A stretch of 64,000 bases of DNA from Lateolabrax maculatus. Its lineage: Eukaryota; Chordata; Actinopteri; Acropomatiformes; Lateolabracidae. This document shows, in pieces, positions 36,520-48,240 of this stretch. A program made the position numbers and the translations under genes. Below the pieces are notes generated by a model. It ran no database searches. It had not been told where the DNA came from and worked only from the letters and a program-made list of their open reading frames with translations. Each line of letters starts with the position of its first letter. The stretch's first letter is position 1. The DNA lies in NCBI GenBank assembly GCA_031216445.1, contig CM062206.1, positions 6,208,001-6,272,000 of the forward strand, written 5' to 3'.

Positions 36520-36735
36520 CATGTAATGTAAGCGGACCGTTTGCAGAACGGCTGTTGCAACACTGCGCTTCCACTATAATAAATGAAACTGGCTTACACC
36601 AGGCGTGAGAGCAGCATGTAAGTCGTGCATATGCGCTACGTTGATCGGCTACACAAATGTAAAAGTAGGCCAGTCTTCTATTTATATTTTTATGTGAGGT
36701 ATGGCGGACCTTTTACTCAGAAATGGGTAATAAAG
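36520..36735 (-). repeat. Possible MITE-like repeat
   Basis: On the minus strand it reads gctctcacgcctggtgtaag, then ttcatttattatagtggaag and cgcagtgttgcaacagccg. This resembles short non-autonomous elements recalled from fish. No coding capacity; the family is uncertain. Confidence 0.25.
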
Positions 36736-36894
36736 TGTCTTTTAGTGTTTTTTATTTATTTATTAAACTACCGATGAACAGAAAATGACTTAATGACTGC
36801 CTTACTGTATATGGGCTACTTTGTATCAAACAGGGCTTCCACTTTGAGGTCTTGATTATCCTGCTGGCATTTATTTTGCCAGTAGCAACAGACG

Positions 36895-36907
36895 GTTGCT
36901 TAGTAAC
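36895..36907. promoter_or_regulatory. RFX X-box-like motif (imperfect)
   Basis: GTTGCTTAGTAAC fits GTNRCC-N(0-3)-RGYAAC with a 1-base spacer and one mismatch in the left half. Confidence 0.3.
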
Positions 36908-39137
36908 TTTATCTCTCACATAGCCTACTGTAGATGTTAACTTACCTATATTACACAAATGCGTGAATAAGTTGATGTTTCACAGCACTGTGCTCTGTCC
37001 AACAACTGAAGATACAATCCCACACAGTCCCAAAATGAAAGCTCACCGTCATGTTTAGCCTGTGACCCTGCACAATTTTATTTGCCATTAACCTATCATC
37101 ATCTTTACTGAATGAACACTTTGGGTTTTCATGCCCATGTAGTGCAGTTGGTCTGTTCATTAAGTTATTTTGAATGCAAGTGAATTAGTAGCTCCAACCC
37201 TGACCTTAGGTGGAGGAGCAGAGGCTTGTTGTTGGAAAGACAGTGACTTTCAGTTTGTGGTTTGTTAGTTTTGAGATTAAGCAGTTGACAGCATGCGAAA
37301 AGACCAGTTTATCTATCTTTAGAAACTGAGGGTTGTTGTTTTCTTGCCAAAGGGAATCACCTAGATCCGGAGTTGTTACACAACCAGAGGTGCGGTTAAT
37401 TTGTGGATTTCATACAGAACAGACATGACAGAAGTGGAGGTAAACAAGTTTTTCTTTATTCACCAACTTCTTTTGCATCAGATCAATGCACAGATGAACT
37501 GAAAAACTTTGCTCTTTGCATTTGTTAGCCAACTTTTTGGTTGTGTCTATTCTTGACATCACACCTCTTGGGTGTTATCTATCAAAAGACACTGTGTACT
37601 GAAGACATGAGTCATTAAAAATGTATCTTGGTTTCAAATACACGTGGACTTTCTCCATATTAATTATGTGGTTTTTTTAAAGATGCAGCACACTCATGTT
37701 GCTTTCAAAGGTCTATATATAGTTTATCTTTTAGGATTATGAGTATAAAGAGCCAAATTCAAAGAGCTTATTTATGAATGAAGTGCAAAATTTCTCAAGA
37801 CAAAGTTTTAATACGGATCACCTGATATAAAGCCTCGCAGTTCAAGTAATAAAAACAAAGCGAAGAAAAAACAAACATAATTGGAGTCACACGACCTAAA
37901 CATAGTAGCCGCAAGATTATGCCTTGTTCTTAACCACTGTGACTAAGTCTGAATGTGTCCGCAGCACCATTCATGTCTAGCAGTCCTGGAGAGCATGATT
38001 CAATTACCGGCAGCTTACTGTAAGACAAATACAGAAATAGACTGGTGGGCGGTGTTGGGTTTCACTCAGTGTGCCCAAGGTCAGGAGACTGTAAAATAAT
38101 ATCCCCTTGTAAAAGGAAGGATATATGTCTCTGCAAACAGGGCGTTGCAGAGTTGACTGAATAGATAGGACTGCGTATAATGCAGTTATTACTTTGAGAT
38201 CTTTAAATGCCTCCTGTCGATGGGTCAGCTCTGTTTGATTGATTGATTTTATGTCGGCATCATGCACTTGAGGTGCCCAGCCCACCTAAGCCTATAAAAC
38301 AGCTATCCATCATGTTGCAATATTACTGAACACTCTCTGGTACTACACTTAGCACACTGTTGTAATTCCCAGGCTGTACAGACAGAACAAGTGTTATCTT
38401 GTTCCACTCTATTAGTCTATAGGACATGAAACATGGGCTGTGTTCACATTTAAGGTCTTATTACTCAGTACAAAGGCCGGTATTGTTCAATGTCTTTTCT
38501 TTTTTCTTTTTTTTTTCTTAGAGTGGTGATTGTAGCTTAGTATTGGTACCAATACCAAAACAATATGTTTTGTGATAACTTACTTGGAGTGATATAAACA
38601 AAAGAAGCCAAACTTCTCAAATGTTAAATGCCGTCCAAACACAATCACCTGAACGATAACTCCATCAAGCTTTTGAGAAGGATGGGAGATCGGTTTAAAA
38701 CATGGAGTTCTTTCAGCTGCAATATGGGTAGAAACAATAATCAAGCTATAATAAGATAGAATAATCTAATTGAAGATGAGAACATTTTCCAAACAAGTGC
38801 ATAAGCCATTTTTTTTCCAAAGTTAGTTGCAGGGAATATTTAATCGAGTCAGGCTATCAGTTGTCTCAGCCAACTGCGAGCACTATAGCATTGATTAACT
38901 GTAACTGTCCACCGTGTTGGCTTTCAGTAGATGCAGTATGTCCATGGCTGTGATGCTGTGATGGCCCTTGACCCTCTGGATAAACCCCCCTATCGAATCT
39001 CCGTGCCCGGGTGAAGGATGCCTAAGCCTTGTGGCTGCGTGTTATGTGGCCCGTGGAGCTGACCTGTCACTCCGTATCCATTTCCAGCATCCAATCTCGT
39101 CCACGAATGGTGGAGCTCGCCCTCCCACCCCCCGGCC

Positions 39138-39151
39138 GTCGCCATGGAGAC
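39138..39151. promoter_or_regulatory. RFX X-box-like motif (one good half-site)
   Basis: GTCGCCATGGAGAC has a perfect left half and the GGAGAC variant on the right. It sits in GC-rich, non-repetitive sequence. Confidence 0.3.
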
Positions 39152-41109
39152 AGCCAGTCTGACCTGGAATGCCGCTGTTCAGCACTACTGAGGGTTTTAC
39201 TCCTCTTTCGGAAGGGAGTATCAATTAAGGCAGTGCCAGCCCCCTCATACACACCCCCAGCCTCACCTCATCTTCCCCCCCACCCTCCCTCAGTCGCATA
39301 ACTCATGCAATGGGAACTCAAGAGGACACCAATTTGACCAGATTCCACTTTCTCAAATTGCAGGAAAACACACTTAACTGATGGGCCCTCCCGACTTGAG
39401 AGGGGCCATTGTTGTGCGCCTTGACCCTCCACCCCACGCTCCTCCCCTCACCTTCCTCTGGCCTGTCTCCCCTCCGTGTCACATAACAAGCTAAGAGCAC
39501 ACCTTTTTCCACCAGACCAGCAGGCCCTCAACAGGCGAGCCTTTGACAAGCCCGGGGCCTCTTTGGGCATCTGAAGGGCCATTCTCCAGGGTCAGGGGCC
39601 ACAGGGGAAAGTGTGTAAATGATACCTGATGGCATGTAAAAAGATAATTTGATAGGTCTACATAGACAGACATACCTGTCAACACTACAGGACAACTGAC
39701 TGCACTGTACAGGAGCAAATTAACTTGGTCAACTGTGGGACCTGCACACTTTACTGATGTAGATCTCTCCTCTACAAGATACAGCCACAACATAAGCTTA
39801 TAATGCAGGACCTACCATTGTTGGTATTGTACTTTAGTGGAGCAACTCCCCTAACCTTTTCAGGGACTTTTGGGAGCCCTGGTGGTCTGGGCCCCCAGGG
39901 CAGTTACCCACTTTTCTCAGTTGGTAACCCAGCGTTGGTCCTATCAAAGTGGTTTAAAATGGGAGTGCAACGGATGCTTGAACAGTCAGAAGTGAGATGT
40001 AGCTGCAGATGAGATACAAAAGGGCTGTTTGTGCCATTCTCTATACCCCATGACGAATACTGAATCTCACAGGATTGCAAAGTCTTTCAATCCATTTTGT
40101 TACCTCACAGTTCCATTCTTAACTATAACAAGCCCTAACCTTAACCAAATCTTATCCATGCCGTAGCTCACCTGTGCAGTAATTTTATAAATGTTGGCAT
40201 TAAATGTAATCCAGGGTTTTGCCAAATCGTCTGGCAATATGGTTTTTCAGAAAATACAATACATCAAAAAACAGGCCTTAACAGGAAAAGTTATGTTAAA
40301 CGGATGCATTCCTTCAACGCTTTTAAGATGACAATTTCTTTCTTTTTTTTAATTTGCTGCACAACCAAATTTTTTAATCTTTGTTTGTTGTTCATCAGTG
40401 CTACCATGTCAACTTGGACACTAAAGTTTGGCTTTATCTGTTTTCAACAAACTGTAACAGCGATAGTTAATAAGTGTGTAATCCTAACAACTGTACCCCA
40501 CAATTATTCCGTTGGCCTGTGTGTTTACCTGAGGTGATTCACAGAGCTGTGCTGTGAAACTGTGCCAGTGTATCCAAAAACCTTTGAGGTGTATAACTGC
40601 ATGTGCAGTTACAGTTTGCTTTGGTTTTCAATCTCTCCATCATCACTGAGAGACATTCTTCAACACACCGAGTAGGAAGCGCAGTATGTAATTTGCGCTG
40701 TCTGAAAGAATTATTCAGCTCAGCTCAGCTGCTCCAAATTTGATGGGAAGTTCCTAAAAAAAGACCAGTGATTTAGGAAAAGAGGTCAGTGATCACCACA
40801 TAAATCACCTCACCACGGCAAAGGATTGCCCAGGAGCAGATGTGTCTTTGGCACTTGGCACAGGATTGCTCTATCGGATCAAAAAAAAAAAAAGGCCCAA
40901 CCCTCAGACCATAAACATGTCCTTCCTCAACCCCAAACGGAGGCTACAGCAGCACAGCTTGCCTCCCTCCCTCCAGCCCTCCCTCATTCTCTCTGTTTCA
41001 ACACATCCCTCTCTCGACTTCCTTCCTGCCCCACCCATTGAATTTTAATACCTGCCTGTCATGTTTTCTTCTTTTTTTCTCTCTCTCTACCTCCCCCCTC
41101 CTTCACCAG

Positions 41110-41300
41110 ACCCTTGCTGCGTATCTAGTAATTACCAAAGCACTGAGAAAACCCTTTCATTTAAAGGATTGGCAATTATCTCAGTGGAACACAATAAAAT
41201 AGCTTCCCCTCAAGAGGAAGGGGAAGTTTGAGCTGCGGTACGCCGCTGCATGTCGCACCGCCTTGCTCTTGAAGTGGGAGCAGAGGTGGAGGTCCTGTAG
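41110..41300. promoter_or_regulatory. Candidate conserved non-coding element
   Basis: High-complexity sequence with ctagtaattaccaaagcac, aggattggcaattatctcag and acgccgctgcatgtcgcacc. It also holds a hairpin: AGCTTCCCCT at 41201-41210 pairs with AGGGGAAGTT at 41219-41228, with one G-T pair. Not tested by alignment. Confidence 0.3.
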
Positions 41301-41673
41301 GAGGTGTATTTTTTTTTGTTTTGTTTTTTATTTTTTCTCTCCCTCATCTCCTCCAGCTCAGATATTTGATAATCAAAGAGTAGGCTGGGAAACAACATGG
41401 GTCAAGTGGTGGGGCTTTATTGCAGGAGATTTGTTCCTTCTTGTTGTTAAGTCAACACAAAATATGAATGCAGTTAAAATTGGAAAAAGTTGAAATAGCT
41501 ACGTTTTAAGCAGCCTTGATTTAGAGCCGTGGCCTCCTGTTCACCTCCAGGGGAATCTATAAAGTTGTTCAGGCCATTGTAAATAACATTTTTATGATAC
41601 TGTGGGGAGAGTTTGATCCTAACACCTCTTTGGGACCAACACCACTGTCAGGTAGATCTGTAGGTTTTGGCTC

Positions 41674-41694
41674 TTTTTTTTTTTTTTTTTTTTT
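41674..41694. repeat. Poly-T tract
   Basis: Twenty-one T residues. Confidence 0.93.
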
Positions 41695-42019
41695 AGAGCT
41701 GCAGCAAATGATACTGTGACAAAGCACACAAAAATGTAAATGAGCATAAAGTTGTAAAATCTACTATTTGGGGAAGTGTGGAAAAGGGAGACTGTTGAAT
41801 TTGGCTGAGAGAGCTGTTTTTAGTGTTTCAGGCTGTGTAAATGTAGAACGTGTTTGAGTTAGATCATAGAAGACGTGCTAAAAAGGTGATCACTTAGCCA
41901 GATGTGATAATGTGGGTAGTTAGCAGCAGTAGTAGCCTGCATCGATCAGAGCAGCAATTTATCATATTGCGACTCAAGAGGCCGGCTTGTTTTCCATCAG
42001 TTTGAATGGTCAAAGATAG

Positions 42020-42370
42020 CAAGGCACCAATCCGATTCCTATACCTCAACTCAGGGTACTTACTGATACTGAGTACCTATCCAGTGGCAGTACTCTCTTT
42101 TTTCCACATTGAAAATCTGTATACTTCACTGTGTGTTACTAATTTAAATCATTTTTTATGAGGCCAAGTGCTGCTGTGGCACTAAAAACTGAGTTGGCAG
42201 CATGTCGTGACTGAATAAATGTAACTGGTGGCAGAAACAATACATTTTAATAATGTATATATTGTATTTATGTGGACCAGTCATGTTATGGCCAATATCA
42301 CATCCACTTAATAAGGTCAGTATTGGCACCAATGCTGAACTGCTAGTTAAAGAGTCAGTGCAGCCAAATG
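42020..42370. repeat. Probable MITE-like repeat
   Basis: Starts ggcaccaatccgattcctat with gtacttactgatactgagta, and ends near ccacttaataaggtcagtat and tggcaccaatgctgaactgc. These phrases resemble fish elements built of gatcc/gatac/tggcacc motifs. ggcaccaat occurs at both ends. Non-coding. Confidence 0.35.
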
Positions 42371-43093
42371 ACATAAATATATAAATAAATGAGTACCCCA
42401 ATATAATGTGGCTGAATGGAATTTTAGTATTTATTTATTTTTATAACATTTATTTTGAAAAAGTAAATAAAATTCAACATCAACGCAAAAATGCTGTCCC
42501 TGTTATAATGAATATTATTATAATCCACAGTACACATTGTGAAGAGTTGCCATAGTGGATATTTCTTTGGTGCAAGTTCAGATAAAAGTTTGGTGCAAAG
42601 TTTTGTGGAGTATTGAGGGAAACGAGGACATTGTTGCTGGGCACTTATTTTATTACTGTTTTTCTTTTTTTCTTGCTGTGAGGAGCAAAACTTCTACTGT
42701 GTTGGGCTGACCGCAGAAATGTTAGAAACAAATATTTCACGACTTGGGCAAAAAAGAGTAAAGCCATGCATATATACCACTAGAGGTGGGAAAATATGTT
42801 ATAACGTGTTATCACTCCCTGCTTCACCTGTGCAAGAAAGACATGTCGGTTAACTCTTTGTGCTGGAGGAACCGGTTGAAGGAAGCGGTCACCTTACTGG
42901 TCACCACCAGAGTTCAGCAGAATTGTGTTTGCGTGTCGGCCGGTGTTAAGTTCCTGCCCCTGTGTCGTCTCACCATGGAGCGAGCTTTGTGTTTTCACAA
43001 GCGCCTCAGTGCTGCTTCCACCCGCCTCGCAGCCCCACCTGTCGTTTTTGCCGCCGGCTCGGAGAGAGAGGCAAAGTTTGGCTGGAACAGCTG

Positions 43094-43107
43094 GTTGCCT
43101 TGGCAAC
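43094..43107. promoter_or_regulatory. Perfect palindromic RFX X-box
   Basis: GTTGCCTTGGCAAC matches the RFX consensus GTNRCC-N2-RGYAAC in both halves and is nearly palindromic. RFX factors use such sites at ciliary and other genes. It lies in non-repetitive GC-rich sequence. Binding is untested. Confidence 0.55.
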
Positions 43108-45247
43108 ACTTTGTGCCACTGCAGCGGATTGGAACAGGAACTGGCCTATCCATGTCAGTCTGCAGGCAGGATCTGGGCCATGCCTTGTGTTAACAGATTA
43201 TCTGATTTCCATTCAGACGGCTCGGGTATCGGCCCCACTCCTCCGCTCTCTGGAAAAGCGACCCCGGCCAGCCTCTTTCTGAAAGCCCCCAGAGCCCTCC
43301 TCTCTTCTCCCATTTCCTGTCTTAATTACGCACTCCTTTGTGCCGTTGTTGTTTTTTTTTCATCCTTCCCTCCTCCTCCCCTGCCTCCCCTTCTACTTCT
43401 CTTGATCCCTCATCCCCTCCCTTCTCACTGTCTGTCTCTCACTCTTCTTTTTTGTGAAGAGATGAGGACCAAGATTTTGAAGTTTGAAGTCTGTTGCGGG
43501 GACCGTCCTTGGCTCTCCCCCCCACCACCGCCCCCACCCACAACCCAGCTCCCCTTCTCCCTTCCATCGTCTCTCCACCTGAAAGGGAATACTGTGTTTT
43601 CGATGCATAAAAGGCTTGGCGCTGTCAACAGGATGAATCCACCAGGGCCCATGGAAAACATACTCAGAGTTGCAGCTACAGTTTCTCTGAAAGGGGAGAG
43701 AGGAGGAGGAGGAGGAAGAGGAGGGTGGATGGGTGAGTGAGGGAGGCAGCTGGAAGGGATTACTGTGCAGTTTCATAGGCAGCACAATTACAAACATACC
43801 AAGTGTTAACTTGGCTGTGCAGCATAACACCAATGATGATGCTTTGGCTCTGGAATTGGGACAAACCTTTTTTATTTTTTTGGTGTTTGTATGCACGTGT
43901 GTGTTTGAAGGGGTGTTCACAGCTGTGCGTAGTTACATACAATTCCTTCAATCCCTTCACAGGTAAATTAAAGGCTTGTGGTGGAACAAAAAAAGGGAAA
44001 AAATAAAAATGTAGAGGTGGTGTAAACACAATGTGCATGTAAACCAAGTGGGCACCTCCGCTGTGACAAAAACAGGTTTGTCGCCGTCCTGCGCCGGATC
44101 CGGTTACCAAGCCAGGGCATTGAGGCGAGACCAAGAGAGGGTGACCTTGTCTGTGGCGAAATCTGACACAGGTTTTCACATGCTGGGTGGGGGATTTTTT
44201 TTTTCCTCTTCCTCCCTCCCTCTCTTCTTTGTCTTGTTATCTCTTGCAGTAGGTGGCTAATTGCTCTGATGTTGTAGATTGCATTTAGCGCCCAGCTCTT
44301 ATTGTTTGTGTGCAGTGATGTAACATGTAAAAGCGGATACGATTTATTTGTATTCAAGGTTTCTGGAGTCGGACACTTTGAGAAATCTAATGTATTTCTA
44401 TTTACATTGGATGCTGGTTTTCAGGCCAAGTGTAGTAGAAAAGTAAAACATTATTAATCCCTGAAGAATAATGATGAATTAAGAAAAGATCCAGAGACAA
44501 GTCATAGAAAAGTTTGCGTCATTGCAATGATGGGAACGTTGTTATTTTGGCATTAACAAAAATATTAAAAACCAGCCAGAGAAGCATTAAAACCACTAAA
44601 CACAATCAGTTCCAGCAAGTGCAACTCATAACCCTGTTGAGTCTGACTAGTTCCATCTATAACCCCACTTTTCTAAATTTATACAACTATAACTTTCCTA
44701 ACTTTACTTTTTGTGGAATTTAATTTTTTAAACTTTGTATTCCACATAGTTAAAGTCTTGATTTCAGGCGATTTCTCACTGTACAGGTATAAACCAGAAT
44801 TCCTTTTCGCCATGTTTTTTTTTAAAGAGACAAAGAATACTAAAGGTTGTACATGTCTATAGTCACGAAACACTATTGAAATTTCACATCAGGGCCACAG
44901 TGAGGCTTCATATATGTAAACATTGTGTACGTATTTGAGTGCAAGTGACTGTAGCTCAATGAACTTACCCTGTACATATCAAGTGATGCATAAAGAGGCT
45001 GTGCAGCTGTGACATGAGTTTCTTTGCAACCATATCCAGTCCCTTCATGGTGGTCCACTGACGATTACCTCAAATAATTGATAAATATGCATAAAAAGTG
45101 TTTAATCATTTTAGTGATGTTCTCCAAAAAGTGCATACTGTGATTAAACTCCTGATTTTTAATGTAAAGTTGTGACTTTAACCCTTTCCCTACCGGTGCT
45201 TCACTCTTCTTTAAAGCATAATGGCTTGTAGTCTGGCTTGCCTGGCT

Positions 45248-45274
45248 TTTTGGCTGTTTCCTTAACAGCCAAAA
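45248..45274. repeat. Perfect inverted repeat, 11-bp arms and 5-base loop
   Basis: TTTTGGCTGTT at 45248-45258 and AACAGCCAAAA at 45264-45274 are exact reverse complements around TCCTT. Too short for a microRNA precursor. Confidence 0.85.
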
Positions 45275-45569
45275 TGCTCAATCACCAAAACAACCCATAT
45301 TAACGTGTACTTGTAACAGCTATCTGCTCCTAAGGCCATCATTTGTGTGTACAAGGTACTGTGCACTCATACCACCCAGATAACAAGTGTTTCTGTGCAG
45401 TATCCCCCAGGCACATCTTTAGACCATCCTCAAAGTGTACTGAAGATGACAGAGGCTGGCCAAGTTCATGCCGAGTTGTGATAGATGTACTGGGTGTATA
45501 TATGTGACTTCCATCTAAATTTTGCGGATGAAAGGGTTCTGACTGGGGGCCACAAACTAGTTGCGATAG

Positions 45570-45745
45570 TCCAATTGTGTCTCCATTATTTTGTCAAAAA
45601 ATAGTGAAAAATGCTCTTTACAATTTCCCAAAGCCCAAGGTGTTGTCTTTACGTATCTATTTGTCCAGCTGACACTCCAGAACCAAACATATTCAGTGAA
45701 CTATGATATAAAACAGTGAGTCCTCAAATGTTTGATATTTGTTTG
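45570..45745 (+). repeat. Interspersed repeat, 'gggctgcaacta' family, plus orientation
   Basis: Contains caaaaaatagtgaaaaatgc, caatttcccaaagcccaagg, tgttgtctttacgtatc and tattcagtgaactatgatat. It covers the middle of the family and shares the atagtg segment with the 16118 copy and the gtcttt-type segment with the 12590 copy. Confidence 0.6.
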
Positions 45746-45787
45746 TGAGGTACCATGGCGGACTTCATGATGGAAGGATTAGACAGG

Positions 45788-45811
45788 TGAGAGAGAGAGA
45801 GAGAGAGAGAG
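45788..45811. repeat. (GA)n microsatellite
   Basis: About twelve GA units. Confidence 0.95.
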
Positions 45812-45909
45812 CGAGAGCGTCTGTCCCGTCTTTTTCCCTCTCTGTCTTGCTCCAGCTTGGGGTATTGTCTCTATTAACATGTCCACTATTTTCTGTCTCT
45901 CTGGACACG

Positions 45910-45934
45910 GACACACACACACACACACACACAC
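45910..45934. repeat. (CA)n microsatellite
   Basis: About twelve CA units. Confidence 0.95.
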
Positions 45935-46122
45935 CTACATGTAGAGACACACACTCCCCTCTCTCACACAGCCTCAGCTCAGGATGAGGGTAAACAAGCT
46001 AATGTTTAGATTTCACGGAAGTGGAAACTGATCCGGCCGAGTCGGCTCTGTCACTCAGCAACGTGCTTGTTTATGTTTGTCTCTTTGGTAAGTATCTGTG
46101 AGTGGCAGCATATGTGAGCATT

Positions 46123-46125
<3 letters not shown>

Positions 46126-46174
<49 letters not shown>
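46126..46174. repeat. (TG)n microsatellite
   Basis: About 49 bases of pure TG. Confidence 0.97.
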
Positions 46175-46177
<3 letters not shown>

Positions 46178-46267
46178 ACATTCCTTAATATGAAGCTTTT
46201 GTGTAGAAGCAGAGGGGAGTTGCAAACAGGTTGTTGGTGGCCTCCAACAACATTGAGCAGGGCCTCG

Positions 46268-46290
46268 TGATGATGATGATGATGATGATG
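46268..46290. repeat. (GAT)n microsatellite
   Basis: Seven to eight GAT units. Confidence 0.95.
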
Positions 46291-48129
46291 GCAGCTATAG
46301 AAATTATGGAAAAAATTGCCAAAATCTGTGCTTGAACTGATCCTTACACTACACATAAATGAAAGCTCTGTCAACAGCTTTTCAAAATATGTGATGCAGA
46401 GTAGGCCTGCAAAATAATGTTTCTAATCATTTCAAGAATGTTATGGTGCAGAAGTCTTGCCGGCAGTTGCCATTGCCAATAAGTTTTTGAAAGGAGTTTG
46501 GCATGAACTGAACATATTTTGAAAAACCAAACCAAGAAACTGACTTTTGTTTGGCAGAGGTGCAGCATTAAAAAATAAACAACTATTATAGTAAAGGAAG
46601 GGTGTGACCCTTTTTATTTTTGGCCAAGAGAAAATGTTGAATCTTTTCCTTTGTCTTACGTCATATTGTTTTTTAAGTATGTTATTAGTAAACACATTAA
46701 CAATGACCAACTAGGGTCACACTCAGTGAAAAGTAGTTAGTTTATTTACTTGCGGACTAAATTTGGCCGTCCGACCTTCATCACTGTCAACTATGTGGTA
46801 CAGATGTTTCTTCAATAGCAGAATAACAGGTTTTTTTTAATCTGTTTTTCTAGGCAGTTGTTAATTTCCATTAATTTCACCAAAGTACACAAAATAAGTT
46901 GCAGAGACTTGATGGTGATCAATTATCAAAGTGAAACATCAACATCATATCTGATTGGAGTCAAGTCTGCACTGTTAATGTAAGTGATGCAATATTTGTT
47001 GACATGATCTTCATTGTGATTGTCTCAAACAAGTTTTAAGTGGATATGGGAATGACGGAAACCACATTGCTGTCCTGAAACTATAAAAAACAAAATAAAA
47101 TACTGGCACAAGCCTTGGTAAATGAACAGCAATAATAACGTGATTTGTAGCAAAAACACCTGAATAGTCCTTTAATATTGCCAGTGCAAGGTGAATCTCA
47201 GGCTTGTGTCAAATTCTTCAAAGCAACAATCCCTGAAGTCCTCTTCTTTTCTTTCTTTCTTTTTTTTTTTTCTTTCCCCACTACTACATGAAGAGGACGA
47301 CAAGGGCTGTCAGAGAAACACAAAGCACTCAGGGTTGCGTGTGTGGAGCCGCCTGAATGGCACCAGGCCTAACGAGAGCCCGGCAGGGACCCCGAGGTGG
47401 GCCTGGCACCTGCAGTCTGTCTCTGGGGGGAAGTGGGGGCTCTGTGTGGGTGTGTGTAGGAAGGGGATTGGAGGTTTCATGTGTGCGTGTGTTTCTGTGC
47501 GTTATCAACAGAGACTGTGCTTATGCATGCATATGAATTTTTACATGCATGTATCTCGGTAGGGGTTGTAGAATTTAACCTCTGCTGTGAGTGTGGTGAT
47601 GATGAAGATGTTTATTGTCCATAAGGCCTGTACTGAGATTCTGTATGGGAATCACAAGATAACCTTGATAATATTCTTAATGTTCTCTTTGTTAATTAAA
47701 AAAATATGTAACATGTATGCCGGTTTTAGTTTCCAGTTACTCATGGTATTAATTTAAGGCTTAAAGAATTGATGAGCACTGACATCAGTGGTTATGAAGA
47801 TGCTGATAGACAGTTTTCTGTGCAGTGTTTAAAATATTGCTCTGTGTTTCGAATCCCTAGTGCACATTAGTGTCATTAAATGTATTAATTTGAGATTTCT
47901 GAGCAATTGTGTGCTGAGAAACTCAGGGAAGAATCAATCTGTAGTCAAAGGAGGAACTTCAATCATGTTGGAGGTGAACAGACTGACCAAGTTTGTAGCT
48001 TGTAGTTCATAAAATGCCTCTATTGGTCCTACAGTATGTATGAGCAAATTTAAAGTAATATTTTGGCGTCATAGTTCAGTATTTTACACTTAAATTAGTG
48101 GTTAGTGACTAAGTGCCTCTCTCACTGTG
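46291..48129. other. Intron block without recognisable features
   Basis: AT-rich apart from a GC-richer patch at about 47320-47470. I see no gene or repeat to name. Confidence 0.5.
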
Positions 48130-48240
48130 AATAGAGCTGTAATTGATCAGTCGACCAACATAAAATGAATTGCCAACTTTTTTGATAATCAAGTTCCAGC
48201 CTCTTAAATGTGAGGAATGAAAATAATAATTTGTTGAAGC
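48130..48240 (-). repeat. Interspersed repeat, 'gggctgcaacta' family, minus orientation
   Basis: On the plus strand it reads gatcagtcgaccaacataaa, ttgataatcaagttccagcc and tcttaaatgtgaggaatg. This is the reverse complement of the family's 3' part: the ggttggaacc and cctcaYatttgag segments seen at 16118. Confidence 0.55.

Larger units (their letters stand above)
35700..42015. other. Intron block with scattered motifs
   Basis: Includes a possible MITE-like stretch at 36520, X-box-like motifs at 36895 and 39138, and a candidate element at 41110. 37000-38900 and 39160-40900 show nothing I can name. Confidence 0.5.
42371..45569. other. Intron block; the longest open frame here is not a gene
   Basis: GC-richer and CpG-containing around 42880-43300, then C- and G-rich repeats to 43730. 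The 271-codon frame at 42925-43740 is Pro/Ser/Leu-rich from polypyrimidine DNA and shows no domain. 44220-45200 is AT-rich and featureless. Confidence 0.5.

Noticed and set aside
42925..43740. The longest open frame in the window (271 codons, plus strand)
   Set aside because: It is Pro/Ser/Leu-rich because it crosses CT-, CCCC- and GGA-rich DNA, has no domain or signal of a real protein, and overlaps other equally random frames.
46100..46300. Regular short repeats that might suggest a CRISPR array
   Set aside because: They are plain (TG)n and (GAT)n microsatellites without spacers, in a eukaryotic intron.
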